Below, in pieces: positions 40,655 through 50,484 of a stretch of DNA of 64,000 bases (the stretch's first letter is position 1; each line of letters opens with the position of its first letter). Location of the stretch: NCBI GenBank assembly GCA_039714395.1, contig JBDLJH010000008.1, forward strand, positions 62,001 to 126,000, in the 5' to 3' direction. The notes under the pieces were generated by a model. That model had not been told where the DNA came from. It saw nothing but the letters and a program-made list of their open reading frames with translations, and did no database searches. This DNA is from JAPHSX01 sp039714395 (lineage in GTDB: Bacteria > Pseudomonadota > Gammaproteobacteria > Thiohalomonadales > Thiohalomonadaceae). The translations under genes were made by a program, and so were the position numbers.

Positions 40655-41956
40655 TTAGTCGAGTCGGATCTCAACATAGGCCTCGTCACGCATGCGTCGT
40701 AGCCAGTTTTCGGTGTCTTCTTCGATCTTGCGCTCACGCAGTGCCTCAAAGGCACGGTTGCGTTTGAATTCGGCGGTGTTGTCGTGATTGCGCCACTGGC
40801 GAACCTGCAAAATATGCCAGCCGAACTGGCTCTTGAAGGGAGCACTGATCTCTTCCTGTTTGCTGTTCTTAATGGTGTCGCGGAAGGTTTCAACGTAGAT
40901 CGACGGGTCGGCCCAGCCGAGCTCTCCCCCCTTGGCTGCCGAGCTGGTGTCATCGGAGTGGGCTCGTGCCAGTTCTGCAAAGTCTTCACCACCGATGATT
41001 CGCTCACGCAGGCGATCCAGGCGCTGCTGTGCCTCGCGGTCGGAGATCAGTGCTGAGGTGCTGATGAGGATGTGGCGGGCATTCACCTGGCGAATCAGGT
41101 GCTGCTCTTCACCACGTGTTTCCAGTAGTTTGAGCAGGTGAAAACCACTGCTGCTGCGTATAGGCTTACTGATGTCGCCAGCGTTAATCCCTTTGATCGC
41201 CCTGGCGAAGGTTGCCGGTAGTTGTGCCTGTCGTCGCCAGCCGATGTCTCCCCCCTCCAGCGCCTGTGGTCCGGCGGAGTGGCTGATTGCTAAGTTAGTG
41301 AAGTCTGCACCGCCGCGCAGTTCGCTAAGCAGTTGTGTGACCTTATCTTGCGTTGCCGCAATCTGTTCAGGTGAGGCATCGGTGGGCAGGCTGATGAGGA
41401 TATGTTGCAGGTGGTACTCCTCGTTTTTTGATTTATTGCGTTTCTGCGATTCAAGCAGGTTATCGATTTCCTGGGGTGAGACATCAATGCGCTTGGTAAC
41501 CTGGCTGTTGCGTAGACGGCTGATGATGACCTCACTGCGGATATCCTCGCGGAAATTTGCAAAGGAGAGCCCCTCATCCTGTAATGCCTTTCTAAACTGT
41601 AGCAGGGTGAGTTTGTTCTGTGCGGCGATGCGGTCGATGACTTTATTCAATTCCTCATCATCGACTTTGATATCAAGCTGCCTGGCTTGTGCCAGTTGCA
41701 GCTGCTCGATAACCATGCGCTCCAGCAACTGACGTTGCAGTACCTTTGTTGGCGGTAGCTGGGTACCCTTCTGGCGCAGTTGTTTAGTCAGGCTCTGCAG
41801 GCGACTGTTGAGCTCATTGTGAGTGATTACATCGTCATCCACCACTGCGGCAATACCGTCGATCTCCTCGACAGCGGCCTGGACGGGTGCGCCCAGCAGT
41901 AATAGCAGGGGAAGGATTAGTACTCTTTTCATCGTCATGGGTAACCGTTTATTCAT
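40655..41956 (-). CDS. surA: Periplasmic chaperone / peptidyl-prolyl isomerase SurA
   Basis: Signal peptide (RVLILPLLLLLGAPVQA), SurA N-terminal chaperone domain (VEEIDGIAAVVDDDVITHNEL...), and two parvulin domains (EYHLQHILISLPTDASPEQ...; VNARHILISTSALISDREAQ...), then a C-terminal helix. It escorts outer-membrane proteins to the BAM complex. The start is uncertain: ATG at 41956 overlaps the lptD stop (ATGAATAA) and has GAGGG upstream at long spacing, while ATGs at 41938 and 41932 lack a good site. I chose 41956 for coupling with lptD. Confidence 0.93.
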   Translation of the reverse strand: MNKRLPMTMKRVLILPLLLLLGAPVQAAVEEIDGIAAVVDDDVITHNELNSRLQSLTKQLRQKGTQLPPTKVLQRQLLERMVIEQLQLAQARQLDIKVDDEELNKVIDRIAAQNKLTLLQFRKALQDEGLSFANFREDIRSEVIISRLRNSQVTKRIDVSPQEIDNLLESQKRNKSKNEEYHLQHILISLPTDASPEQIAATQDKVTQLLSELRGGADFTNLAISHSAGPQALEGGDIGWRRQAQLPATFARAIKGINAGDISKPIRSSSGFHLLKLLETRGEEQHLIRQVNARHILISTSALISDREAQQRLDRLRERIIGGEDFAELARAHSDDTSSAAKGGELGWADPSIYVETFRDTIKNSKQEEISAPFKSQFGWHILQVRQWRNHDNTAEFKRNRAFEALRERKIEEDTENWLRRMRDEAYVEIRLD

Positions 41957-44174
41957 AAGCGAGAAGGCCCTCTTCCAGGGCATCCTCAAGTTGTCCACCG
42001 AGGCTGCCAAGCCCCTTGAACCCGAAGGTGAGGTAGAAGCTGTGCTCCAGCTCATCATTGGCGCTGCTGCGGTGGTTGCGCCCAATCAGGCGTACCGACC
42101 AGCAGCAGCTTTCATATTCGACACCGGCCAGCAGGTCAAGGTTCTCTTCGTTGTCGAGATCATACCGCCATCTGCCCAGTAACTGCCATTGTCTTGCAAC
42201 CGGCCAGAACAGCAGGGTATCTGTTTGACGTAGTTGATCGAGTTCGTCGTAGCGGTAATCAAGACTCAGCAGGCGTTTAGCGTCCGGCTGGTAGCGTATG
42301 CGTCCGTTGAGTTCAGTGCTACGCTCGAGTTCACTATCGTAACGGGTGTTGATGCCAATGCGTAGCCGCTCGACAGGTTGTAGCTCCAGCTCGGCAAAGA
42401 GGTCAGAGTGGGGTGTGGTGTCGATAGGGTCGGTGGTGTTGAGGCGCACCTGGCGGTCATCAAAGTAATGAGTGCGACCGATGCTGGCACGCAGTCGCTC
42501 GCTGCCGTCGTCCCGATTTAACAGGCGGGTGGTCAGTGCGGTGGTCAGCTGGTTGGCATCGCCCTGGCGGTCGGGGCCACTGAAGCGGTTGTCACTAAAT
42601 AGCTGGTTGAAGCTGAGGTTGTTGTTAGCGGTATCGAACAGCGGTAGCTGATCCTGATCCTCGTAGGGCACCGACAGATAGAACAGGCGTGGCTCCAGGG
42701 TCTGTGTCATGGCGCTGCCTGCAATGCTGGTATCGCGATCGAAGAACAGTCCGCTGTCGAGGCTGAGGATGGGCAGGGAGCGCTCAAAACTGTCACCTTG
42801 AGGGTAGTCCTCAAGGCTGTAGCTGGTGTAGCGCAAGGCGGCGGTTGGCTTGAGATACCAGGCGGCCCCCTGCAGAGGCAGGGTGACGGAGGGTTTGAGG
42901 TCTAGCCGCGTTCCGGTAGGCACCGCGCTGACGTGGGCAAAGGTGACAGCCTCGCTGTCGAGACTTAGTTGCAGGCGGTTGGGGCGGGGTGTGCTCTGAC
43001 CACTGAGTTTGAGTTGTGGCAGCCGCTGGTAGGGGGCGCTGCCGGAGAGGGTCTGGTAGCTCTGTGCGCGGGCGAGGAAATTCCAGTGCTGATCGCGGTA
43101 GTTGAGATCGAGACGGCGCTCCAGGTGGGTGCTGCTGTTGTCGCCCTCAGTGCTACCCAGGTCGTTGAGGTAGAGCGCATCGGAGGTGCGGCGCAGCTTC
43201 AGCGTGCTATTCCAGCCGTTGGCAAAATGTGCCCTGTGATCAACGGCCAGGTAGTTACGGTCATCACCGTAGATCTTGTCATCGGAGAGGTAGTCGGCCT
43301 GAATCTGCCCCTCGCTGTTCTCGCTAAGGAGGCGGAACTCACTCATCAACATTGCCCCGCGATTGCTAAGGTTGCGCGGGGTGAAGGTGGCGTCGTAATT
43401 GGGGGCGATGTTCCAGTAGAGCGGTAGACTGATGTCACTGCCGTTGGTATCGGAGTTACCAATGAGAGGGAAAAGCAGGCCACTCTTGCGCCCGGCCAGC
43501 GGAAAATTGAGATAGGGGCTGTAAAAGATAGGCACCCCCTTAAAACGGAATACGGTGTGGTAGGCCTCGCCGGTGTTGCTTTGCTGATCCAGTTGCAGCT
43601 CTTTGGCGCTGAGCAGCCAGTCCTCCTGTCCTGGGCTACAGGTGGTGTAGCTCACCTGCTTGAGGGTGGAGTATTCCGCACCGTTGAGGCTGAGGCTTTC
43701 GGCCCTGCCGAAGGCGTGTGATGCCGGAAAATAAAAGCTTACTCCGTTGAACTCGCCGCGGTTCTGCTCAATGTGCATGCTGGCGCTATCACCCTGCATC
43801 GCCAGTCCATCGCCATGGAACAGCACATTACCCTCTACCTTTACCTCCTGAGTTTGCTGGTCGTAACCAGCCTCGTCACCCTGCAGGGTACGTCCGTTGT
43901 GCTGCATTACCACATGGCCGCGAAAATGACTGATGCCGCCTGCCTGCGAGATCACCTCATCGGCACTTAGTTCGGTCTGACCCGGTTTGGCACTGCTCGC
44001 GGGTGGGGGATCGGTAAAGATGGTAGGTGGAGGGGGGCAGTTGGCCCAGCGCGCCAGGCTATTGGCCAGGACACTATCCGTCTGCTCTGCCTCTGCCGTG
44101 GTGGCGAACAGCAGCCCCATGCCCAGTAATAGCGGCATGATGGTGAGGGAATGACGGTGTTGACGATAGGCCAC
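41949..44174 (-). CDS. lptD: LPS-assembly outer-membrane protein LptD
   Basis: 741 residues: a signal peptide, an OstA/LptA-like periplasmic jellyroll (SADEVISQAGGISHFRGHVV, EVKVEGNVLFHGDGLAMQG), and a large beta-barrel (from about residue 200). Disulfide cysteines are in place: NCPPPP near 46, TTCSPGQ near 180, and ESCCWSVRL near the C-terminus. It inserts LPS into the outer leaflet with LptE. The start is a GTG at 44174 giving MAYRQHRHSLTI; an ATG 12 codons later is possible. It heads the lptD-surA-pdxA series. Confidence 0.95.
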   Translation of the reverse strand: MAYRQHRHSLTIMPLLLGMGLLFATTAEAEQTDSVLANSLARWANCPPPPTIFTDPPPASSAKPGQTELSADEVISQAGGISHFRGHVVMQHNGRTLQGDEAGYDQQTQEVKVEGNVLFHGDGLAMQGDSASMHIEQNRGEFNGVSFYFPASHAFGRAESLSLNGAEYSTLKQVSYTTCSPGQEDWLLSAKELQLDQQSNTGEAYHTVFRFKGVPIFYSPYLNFPLAGRKSGLLFPLIGNSDTNGSDISLPLYWNIAPNYDATFTPRNLSNRGAMLMSEFRLLSENSEGQIQADYLSDDKIYGDDRNYLAVDHRAHFANGWNSTLKLRRTSDALYLNDLGSTEGDNSSTHLERRLDLNYRDQHWNFLARAQSYQTLSGSAPYQRLPQLKLSGQSTPRPNRLQLSLDSEAVTFAHVSAVPTGTRLDLKPSVTLPLQGAAWYLKPTAALRYTSYSLEDYPQGDSFERSLPILSLDSGLFFDRDTSIAGSAMTQTLEPRLFYLSVPYEDQDQLPLFDTANNNLSFNQLFSDNRFSGPDRQGDANQLTTALTTRLLNRDDGSERLRASIGRTHYFDDRQVRLNTTDPIDTTPHSDLFAELELQPVERLRIGINTRYDSELERSTELNGRIRYQPDAKRLLSLDYRYDELDQLRQTDTLLFWPVARQWQLLGRWRYDLDNEENLDLLAGVEYESCCWSVRLIGRNHRSSANDELEHSFYLTFGFKGLGSLGGQLEDALEEGLLAYE

Positions 44175-44257
44175 AGCGTATATTATCAGTTGGTGGAGGT
44201 TTAAAACCCGCTAAAATCGCATAGAATGACGCTGCCTTCAAACAGAATTGAAAACTG

Positions 44258-45421
44258 ATGACGCTCCCGCAAAAACTTACCCCCCGCCATTTTGTCCTGT
44301 TACTGATAGTTAGCGTCCTGCTTTTCATCCTTCTTATAGTTACTCGACCAGAAAAGACGACCGCGTTGCGTACACCCATTATCTCCACGGTGGTGGTGGT
44401 GGAGGTACTTCAGGGGGATGTACACCCAAGGCTACAGTTAAGCGGGCGGTTGCAGCCACGACTCACCGCCACCCTTAGTTCTGAGGTGGTTGGCCGGGTG
44501 GTGGAACGCGTTGCGGAGCCGGGTCAGCAAGTGGCGGCAGGGGCACTGCTGTTGCGACTGGAGGATGACGACTATCGTGATGCATTGGCTCGTGCCGAGG
44601 CGCAGCTGTCGCAGGAGCGCGCGGCGGTAGCACGGGATCGCCGCCTGTTTGCGCTGGCGCGGCAGAATCGTGAGCTACAGGCGAAGGAGGTGGCACGACT
44701 GGGTACCGAATCGCTTACCTCCGTGTCCCGGCATGATGAGGCGCGCCAGCGCCTGTTACAGCTTGAGGCCGAAGAGGCGCGGCTCAACTATGCGGTGGTG
44801 ACCGCCGCCTCAAGGCTATCGTTACGAGGTGCTGAACAGGCCCGTGCTCAGCGGGATCTGGAGCGCTGCCGCATCGTCGCCCCGTTTGCCGGTATAGTTA
44901 ATGAAGTGCTGGCCGATGTGGGAGATCGCATTGCTATCAACCGCCAGCTTGCCTCACTGGTGACACTGGATGAGCTGGATTTTTACGCTGAACTGCCCGG
45001 CAATGTGCAGACGGACCTTATTCTGGGGCAGGCACTGGCGGTGAGTATTGGCGGTGTGCAGCGTGATGGACAGTTGGTATCGCTGCAACGGGAACCCGAT
45101 CACAAGACCCATACCCTGGCACTGCGCATCCGGGTAGTGGGAGAGGGGTTGATGCCAGGATCCCTGGCCGAGACACTAATACCGCTACGCCCCCTGAATA
45201 ACGCCCTGAAGGTGCCGGTAGCGGCGCTGTTGCGTGAGGATGGCAAGGCTTATCTGTTTGTGGAGAAGGCGGGTGAGTTGTCACGCCGTCAGGTGCAGAC
45301 CGGGGTGCGTGACGGAGATGCCATTGTCGTGCTCTCCGGGCTGGCTGCAGGCGAGCGTGTTGTCGCCCGTGACGTGGCAGCCTTGAGTGATGCGCAACAG
45401 GTTAAGGCGGTTAACGAATAG
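44258..45421 (+). CDS. RND efflux periplasmic adaptor (membrane fusion protein, 387 aa)
   Basis: An N-terminal anchor helix (FVLLLIVSVLLFILLIV) without a lipobox Cys, then the HlyD-like order: barrel/lipoyl half (LSSEVVGRVVERVAEPGQQVAAGALLLRL), an alpha-helical hairpin (residues about 110-190), the second lipoyl half (CRIVAPFAGIVNEVLADVGDRI) and beta-barrel domains. It couples the RND pump, 4 bases downstream, to an outer-membrane channel not encoded here. The substrate is unknown. Confidence 0.9.
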   Translation: MTLPQKLTPRHFVLLLIVSVLLFILLIVTRPEKTTALRTPIISTVVVVEVLQGDVHPRLQLSGRLQPRLTATLSSEVVGRVVERVAEPGQQVAAGALLLRLEDDDYRDALARAEAQLSQERAAVARDRRLFALARQNRELQAKEVARLGTESLTSVSRHDEARQRLLQLEAEEARLNYAVVTAASRLSLRGAEQARAQRDLERCRIVAPFAGIVNEVLADVGDRIAINRQLASLVTLDELDFYAELPGNVQTDLILGQALAVSIGGVQRDGQLVSLQREPDHKTHTLALRIRVVGEGLMPGSLAETLIPLRPLNNALKVPVAALLREDGKAYLFVEKAGELSRRQVQTGVRDGDAIVVLSGLAAGERVVARDVAALSDAQQVKAVNE

Positions 45422-45425
45422 GCCC

Positions 45426-48400
45426 ATGTTTCTTATTCGCTTCTCTATTGGTAACCCCCTTATCGTCAACCTGTTGCTGGTGCTGATTGCGCTGTCGGGC
45501 ATCTTTGCCTGGCAGGCGATGCCGCAGGAGATGTTCCCGCTAGTGGAGCAGGACAAGGTGCGTATCACCACCAGCTTTGAGGGGGCCTCACCGGAGGAGG
45601 TGGAGCGTCAGGTAACCCTGCCCATCGAGCAGGAGTTCGATGGCAATGCCGATATCGATACCATCAGCTCGACCAGCAGTGAGGGGATCTCCAGCATCAT
45701 CATTGAGCTGAAGTCGGGCAGTGATGTGGATCAGTTTATTCGCGATGCCGATGCGATACTGGCGCGCATCAAGGATCTGCCAGAACAGATCGAGACACCG
45801 CAGCTGGTGCGAATGGAGACGCGTTTTCCGGTGATTAGCATGTCGCTGTATGGTGATTTGTCACGGGCTGAGCTTTACGCCATCGCCGAGCGGGTGAAAC
45901 GCCAGCTGATGCAGATTGATGATGTGGCCAGTGTTGGTACCGCTGGAGATCGCGACTGGGAGCTGTGGGTGGTGATCGACCCGGAGCGTCTCGCGGTGCG
46001 CGGGGTAACGCTGGATGAGGTAAAGCATGCGCTGCTCTCTAACCTGCGTGATCTGCCCGGTGGTTCGATACGCGCTGCCGAGGGGGATATCCTGTTACGC
46101 GGCATCGGTACCCGCCCCGAGCCTGACGCTATTGCCGCCATTACCCTGCGGGCCAATGAACAGGGTGGACGATTGACTTTGGGGCAGGTGGCTCGGGTGG
46201 AGCGCCGTCTGGAGGAGGCGAAAACCCTGGGGCGTTTCAATGGTCAGCCCTCGGTTAATCTGACGATTAATAAAAGCGCCACGGGTTCAACCATTGATGT
46301 CTCCGCGAAGGTACGCAAGTTTGCCGAACAGTTGCGTGGTGAGCTGCCGCCCACCATCTCGGTGGGGCTGTTCAGCGATCTAAGTGTTTACGTAAAGAAC
46401 CGCCTCGATACGGTGAAGTCCTCCGGTCTTATAGGTCTGGCACTGGTGTTGCTGTCGCTCTACCTGTTTTTGAATTTTCGTGTGGCGCTGGTGACGGCGA
46501 TGGGGATCCCGGTCGCCTTTTTGATCGCGACTATTTTGATCCAGCAGTTCGACTACACCATCAATATGGTCTCGCTGTTCGCCTTTCTCATTGCGCTGGG
46601 GATGATCGTCGATGATGCGATCATCGTGAATGAAAACATCTACCGCCACATGGAGCAGGGGATGTTACCGCGTGAGGCGGCACAGCTGGGTGCGCGCGAG
46701 GTGTTCTGGCCAATTGTCGCCTCCACCACCACTACCATCGCCGCCTTTTTGCCGATGTACGCCATAGGCGGCACCATGGGGGCCTTTATCGCGGTGATCC
46801 CGGCGGTGGTGACCTTCTCCCTGCTCGGTTCATTGTGGGAGGCCTTTGTGGTGTTGCCCTCGCACGCTACTGAGCTGCTGCGACCGACACCGCGCCGTCG
46901 TGGTCGCATCGACTGGGCGGGGCTGCTGGAGAGTTACACGCGCAGCCTGAGCTGGTCGCTGAACAACCGTTATTTTGTCGCCAGCGCTACCGTGGCGTTA
47001 TTGTTGATCGCACTTACCGTAGCGGTGACGCGACTCCCCTTTCAGATGTTTGGTAACGCCTCTGCCGGGCAGTTCTTCGTTAATGTCGAGGCGCCGCGCA
47101 CCAATACTCTGGAGGATACGGCGCAGCTGGCCGGGCGCATGGAGCAGGCGATCTTCGCTGAGCTGGATGAGGACGAACTATCCAGCCTGCTGACCAATGT
47201 CGGTGTCACCTTTGTCAGTTTTAATCGTGTGAAGTTTGGTAGTAATCAGGTGCAGATGATCATCGACCTCAAGCCGCCCGCACCACAAAGTTTCGTCGAG
47301 CGCTGGGTGACACCTGTCGTCAACTTTAAATTCGCCTGGGAAGGAACCCGATTACGTGATACCGAGGTGGTGATCAACGTGGTACGCGAACGCCTCGCTA
47401 CACTCAGTGGTATCGAGCGTCTCTCCATTCTGCGTGCTCAGGGGGGGCCGGGCGGGGCCGATATCGAGGTTGGCATTAGTGGTCCCGATGTGCGCGTACT
47501 GAGTAACCTCGCCCAGGAGCTGAGTGATACCCTGCACCGCCTGCCCGGTACCCACGAGATCAATCACGATATGGAAGAGGGCAAGCTGGAGTATCGCTAT
47601 AGTCTCAACGAACGTGGTCGTCTGCTGGGGCTGACCCAGTCACAACTGGCCGATGCGGTGCGAGCCGGTTTTCAGGGGCTGGAATTGCTTTATGTGAACT
47701 GGGGCGACCAGCGCATACCGGTGCGGGTGATCTACCCCGAGGCCTTACGTGAGGATGCACAGAGTCTGAAGCGGTTACGCATCACCCTTCCTGCCGGCGG
47801 CAGCGTCTATCTTGGTGAGGTCGCCGATATTGTGGTGGACCGAGGTTTGAGTAGCATCAATCGCCGCGACCAGCGCCGCCTGGTGACGGTGCAGGCGGAG
47901 GTAGATGCTGAGGTGAATACCGCATTGCAGATCACGGAGCTGCTGCAGCAGGAGTATGCCGACTTCGCCGAGCGCTATCCCGGTTATGAATTGCTGTGGC
48001 TGGGAGAGAAGAAGGAGACCTCCGAGTCGATGCGTGACATGTTCAGGGCCTTGCTGCTGGCACTGCTGGTGATCTTTTTCATCCTTGCCGCACTGTTTAA
48101 ATCTTTACTGGACCCGCTGGTGGTGATGTTCTCCATCCCCTTCGGCATTATCGGCGTGGTAAGCGGTCACTTCCTGTTTGACTATCACCTGCAGTTTCTC
48201 TCAATAGTCGGTTTTCTTGCGCTTTCCGGTATCGTCGTTAACGACTCATTGATCCTTGTTGATTTTGCGAAGAAGCGCCGTGCCGATGGAATGGGGCGAG
48301 TCGAGTCATTGGTCGAGGCGGGCAGGGTACGCGCACGCCCCATTCTGCTCACCACCATTACCACCTTCCTTGGCATCTCGCCGTTGATCTTCTTTGCCAG

Positions 48401-48569
48401 CGGACAGACCGCCTTCCTCTCGCCGATGGCGGTGAGCCTTGGCTTTGGCCTGCTCTTCGCCACGGTGTTAATACTGCTGACCTTGCCCTGCTTCTATTTG
48501 ATTGCCGATGACCTGCGTGAGTGGAGCCTGCGTCGTTGGCATGGATTACAGAGAATGGGAAAAGAGTGA
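45426..48569 (+). CDS. RND-family efflux permease (1047 aa)
   Basis: Resembles the HAE1/AcrB-type inner-membrane pump, with 12 predicted helices and two large periplasmic loops. Helix 4 carries the charged pair LGMIVDDAIIVNENIYRHME and helix 10/11 LSGIVVNDSLILVDFAKK, both typical. The start MFLIRFSIGNPLIVNLLLV is the first conserved part; the frame runs upstream to 45387 inside the adaptor gene. It forms an operon with the adaptor and lies where lptD is usually followed by amgK. The substrate is unknown. Confidence 0.92.
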   Translation: MFLIRFSIGNPLIVNLLLVLIALSGIFAWQAMPQEMFPLVEQDKVRITTSFEGASPEEVERQVTLPIEQEFDGNADIDTISSTSSEGISSIIIELKSGSDVDQFIRDADAILARIKDLPEQIETPQLVRMETRFPVISMSLYGDLSRAELYAIAERVKRQLMQIDDVASVGTAGDRDWELWVVIDPERLAVRGVTLDEVKHALLSNLRDLPGGSIRAAEGDILLRGIGTRPEPDAIAAITLRANEQGGRLTLGQVARVERRLEEAKTLGRFNGQPSVNLTINKSATGSTIDVSAKVRKFAEQLRGELPPTISVGLFSDLSVYVKNRLDTVKSSGLIGLALVLLSLYLFLNFRVALVTAMGIPVAFLIATILIQQFDYTINMVSLFAFLIALGMIVDDAIIVNENIYRHMEQGMLPREAAQLGAREVFWPIVASTTTTIAAFLPMYAIGGTMGAFIAVIPAVVTFSLLGSLWEAFVVLPSHATELLRPTPRRRGRIDWAGLLESYTRSLSWSLNNRYFVASATVALLLIALTVAVTRLPFQMFGNASAGQFFVNVEAPRTNTLEDTAQLAGRMEQAIFAELDEDELSSLLTNVGVTFVSFNRVKFGSNQVQMIIDLKPPAPQSFVERWVTPVVNFKFAWEGTRLRDTEVVINVVRERLATLSGIERLSILRAQGGPGGADIEVGISGPDVRVLSNLAQELSDTLHRLPGTHEINHDMEEGKLEYRYSLNERGRLLGLTQSQLADAVRAGFQGLELLYVNWGDQRIPVRVIYPEALREDAQSLKRLRITLPAGGSVYLGEVADIVVDRGLSSINRRDQRRLVTVQAEVDAEVNTALQITELLQQEYADFAERYPGYELLWLGEKKETSESMRDMFRALLLALLVIFFILAALFKSLLDPLVVMFSIPFGIIGVVSGHFLFDYHLQFLSIVGFLALSGIVVNDSLILVDFAKKRRADGMGRVESLVEAGRVRARPILLTTITTFLGISPLIFFASGQTAFLSPMAVSLGFGLLFATVLILLTLPCFYLIADDLREWSLRRWHGLQRMGKE

Positions 48570-48647
48570 AGTGGTTCGCGTTTGCCGGATCACTGTTTTT
48601 GGCATAATGTTACTTAGATATAAATAAATAATTTAGGAGAGATGGCG

Positions 48648-49364
48648 ATGAAAAGAGGAAGTCTGGCAGGTTTACTGGTTATTGCGCTGGGTGCCGGTTC
48701 GTTGCAGGCGGCGGATGAAGTGGTATTGTCAAATTTAGGGACAGATCAGAATGCGTTTAAGAGACTTTCTGAAGATCTCGCCTCGGCCACCAGCTACAAG
48801 GGACTCACTCCAGCTGAGCCGCTGGGCATTACCGGTTTCGATATTGGTATTGAGGTGACAGATACCTCCCTGCAGTATGCCAGTACCTTCAATAAAGCTT
48901 GTAACAGTTGCGGCCTGGATCGCCTGACCATTCCCAAGCTTCACCTGCACAAGGGGCTGCCGATGGGTTTTGACGTGGGGTTGATGTACGCCTCCACATC
49001 TAACACTAATGTCACCCTCACGGGTGTTGAGTTGCGCTATGCCAATATTGAGGGGGGCATGGCCAAGCCCGCTGTCGCCACCCGCCTTACCTGGTCGCAG
49101 CTCGACGGGGTGGATCAGCTGTCACTGGAGAGCATGGGTGTCGAGGTGATGGTATCCAAGGGCATTGCTATGTTTACCCCCTATGGTGGTATTGGTCAGA
49201 ACTGGGTCTCATCAGAAGCGACCGGTTTTACCACTGAGGAGTTCACCCAGAGTAAGTATTTCGTCGGTGTAAATATCAATACCGGCTTTATTAACTTCGA
49301 TTTTGAGATGGATGATACTGGTGGTGCTAAGACCATTGGCGCGAAGGTAGGCTTCCGCTTCTAA
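48648..49364 (+). CDS. Putative outer-membrane beta-barrel protein (238 aa)
   Basis: A signal peptide (GSLAGLLVIALGAGSLQAAD) precedes alternating hydrophobic strands (GITGFDIGIEVTDTSLQYA, VDVGLM-like MGFDVGLMYAS, VTLTGVELRYANIEGG, GVNINTGFINFDFEMDD) and ends with a C-terminal aromatic (KVGFRF), the pattern of an outer-membrane barrel. A Cys pair (KACNSCG) is in one loop. The second ATG at 48648 is preferred over 48642 because AGGAGA then sits 7 bases away. A terminator follows. The family is not recognised. Confidence 0.75.
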   Translation: MKRGSLAGLLVIALGAGSLQAADEVVLSNLGTDQNAFKRLSEDLASATSYKGLTPAEPLGITGFDIGIEVTDTSLQYASTFNKACNSCGLDRLTIPKLHLHKGLPMGFDVGLMYASTSNTNVTLTGVELRYANIEGGMAKPAVATRLTWSQLDGVDQLSLESMGVEVMVSKGIAMFTPYGGIGQNWVSSEATGFTTEEFTQSKYFVGVNINTGFINFDFEMDDTGGAKTIGAKVGFRF

Positions 49365-49387
49365 TCCTGGTAGGACACCATGCCACT

Positions 49388-49424
49388 ATGCCGATGGCCG
49401 CAATGCGGGCATCGGCATTTTTTT
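49388..49424 (+). terminator. Rho-independent terminator after the outer-membrane protein gene
   Basis: ATGCCGATG pairs with CATCGGCAT around a 13-base centre with its own GCCGC/GCGGG pairing, followed by seven T residues. Confidence 0.9.
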
Positions 49425-49462
49425 ATTCTATAATGTCCGCCCGAGAGCGAAGGAACCACACT

Positions 49463-50443
49463 GTGCCGCAACGTCTTGAACAATTGAACCACTGGCTGAC
49501 CCAGAATCTGGGCCTGCCAGAGTATGAGATTGCCCCTGCCTCCTCCGATGCCAGTTTCCGTCGCTATTTCCGTATCCAGTTTGACGGCGAGAGCCGTATT
49601 GCCATGGATGCTCCGCCACAGCAGGAGGATAGTCGTCCCTTTGTCGCCGTTGGGCAGGCCTTGTATCAGGCTGGTCTTAACGTGCCACAGATTTTGAAAC
49701 AGGATCTGGAACAGGGGTTTTTGCTGCTTAGTGACCTCGGTTCCCAACAGTATCTTGATGTGCTTAGCGAGCAGAATGTCGAGCGACTCTACGGTGATGC
49801 CATGGGCGCACTGGCAGTGATGCAGACCTGTGCCCCGACGGAAGATATCCCTCCCTACGACGAGGCATTGCTGAAGCAGGAGATGGCACTGTTTAGTGAC
49901 TGGTTTCTAACTACTCATCTGGGGCTGGAACTGAGTGAGAAAGAACAGCGGCTGCTGGACGACACATTTAATGTGTTGGCTGCCAGCGCACTGGAACAGC
50001 CGCAGGTCTTTGTGCACCGTGACTTTCACTCGCGTAATTTGATGGTGGCCGAGCACAATCCGGGTATTCTCGATTTTCAGGATGCGGTACATGGCCCTGT
50101 CACCTACGATCTGGTGTCACTGCTACGTGATTGTTATATCACCTGGTCTCGCGAACAGGTTGAGGAGTGGGTGCAGGGCTACCATGATATCGCTCTGGAT
50201 CACGGTATCATTCGCCAACCGATGAGCGAGCAGTTCCTGCGCTGGTTCGACCTGATGGGAGTGCAGCGCCACCTCAAGGCGATTGGTATTTTTGCCCGTC
50301 TTAACCACCGTGATGGCAAGCCGGGTTACCTTGATGATATCCCGCGTACTCTGGCTTATGTGGAAGAGGTGGCTGGACGTTACCCTGAGCTGAGCGGCTT
50401 TGCCGAGTTTTTGCGGGAACGCGTACGCCAGACAATGGCCTGA
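49463..50443 (+). CDS. amgK: N-acetylmuramate/N-acetylglucosamine kinase AmgK
   Basis: 326 residues of the aminoglycoside-phosphotransferase fold: SSDASFRRYFRIQFDGES near residue 30, catalytic VFVHRDFHSRNLM near 190 and metal-binding GILDFQDAVHGP near 210. In Pseudomonas AmgK phosphorylates MurNAc at C1 for the MurU step in cell-wall recycling. The start is GTG at 49463, because AAGGA lies 8 bases before it; earlier in-frame ATGs at 49433 and 49388 fall in the terminator region. MurU is 1.5 kb downstream, and lptD and surA are upstream, as in Pseudomonas but with the efflux and other genes inserted. Confidence 0.92.
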   Translation: MPQRLEQLNHWLTQNLGLPEYEIAPASSDASFRRYFRIQFDGESRIAMDAPPQQEDSRPFVAVGQALYQAGLNVPQILKQDLEQGFLLLSDLGSQQYLDVLSEQNVERLYGDAMGALAVMQTCAPTEDIPPYDEALLKQEMALFSDWFLTTHLGLELSEKEQRLLDDTFNVLAASALEQPQVFVHRDFHSRNLMVAEHNPGILDFQDAVHGPVTYDLVSLLRDCYITWSREQVEEWVQGYHDIALDHGIIRQPMSEQFLRWFDLMGVQRHLKAIGIFARLNHRDGKPGYLDDIPRTLAYVEEVAGRYPELSGFAEFLRERVRQTMA

Positions 50444-50484
50444 GTTTTTCATGGGAACAAAGAGAGGAGCGGAAAGGAAAGGTA

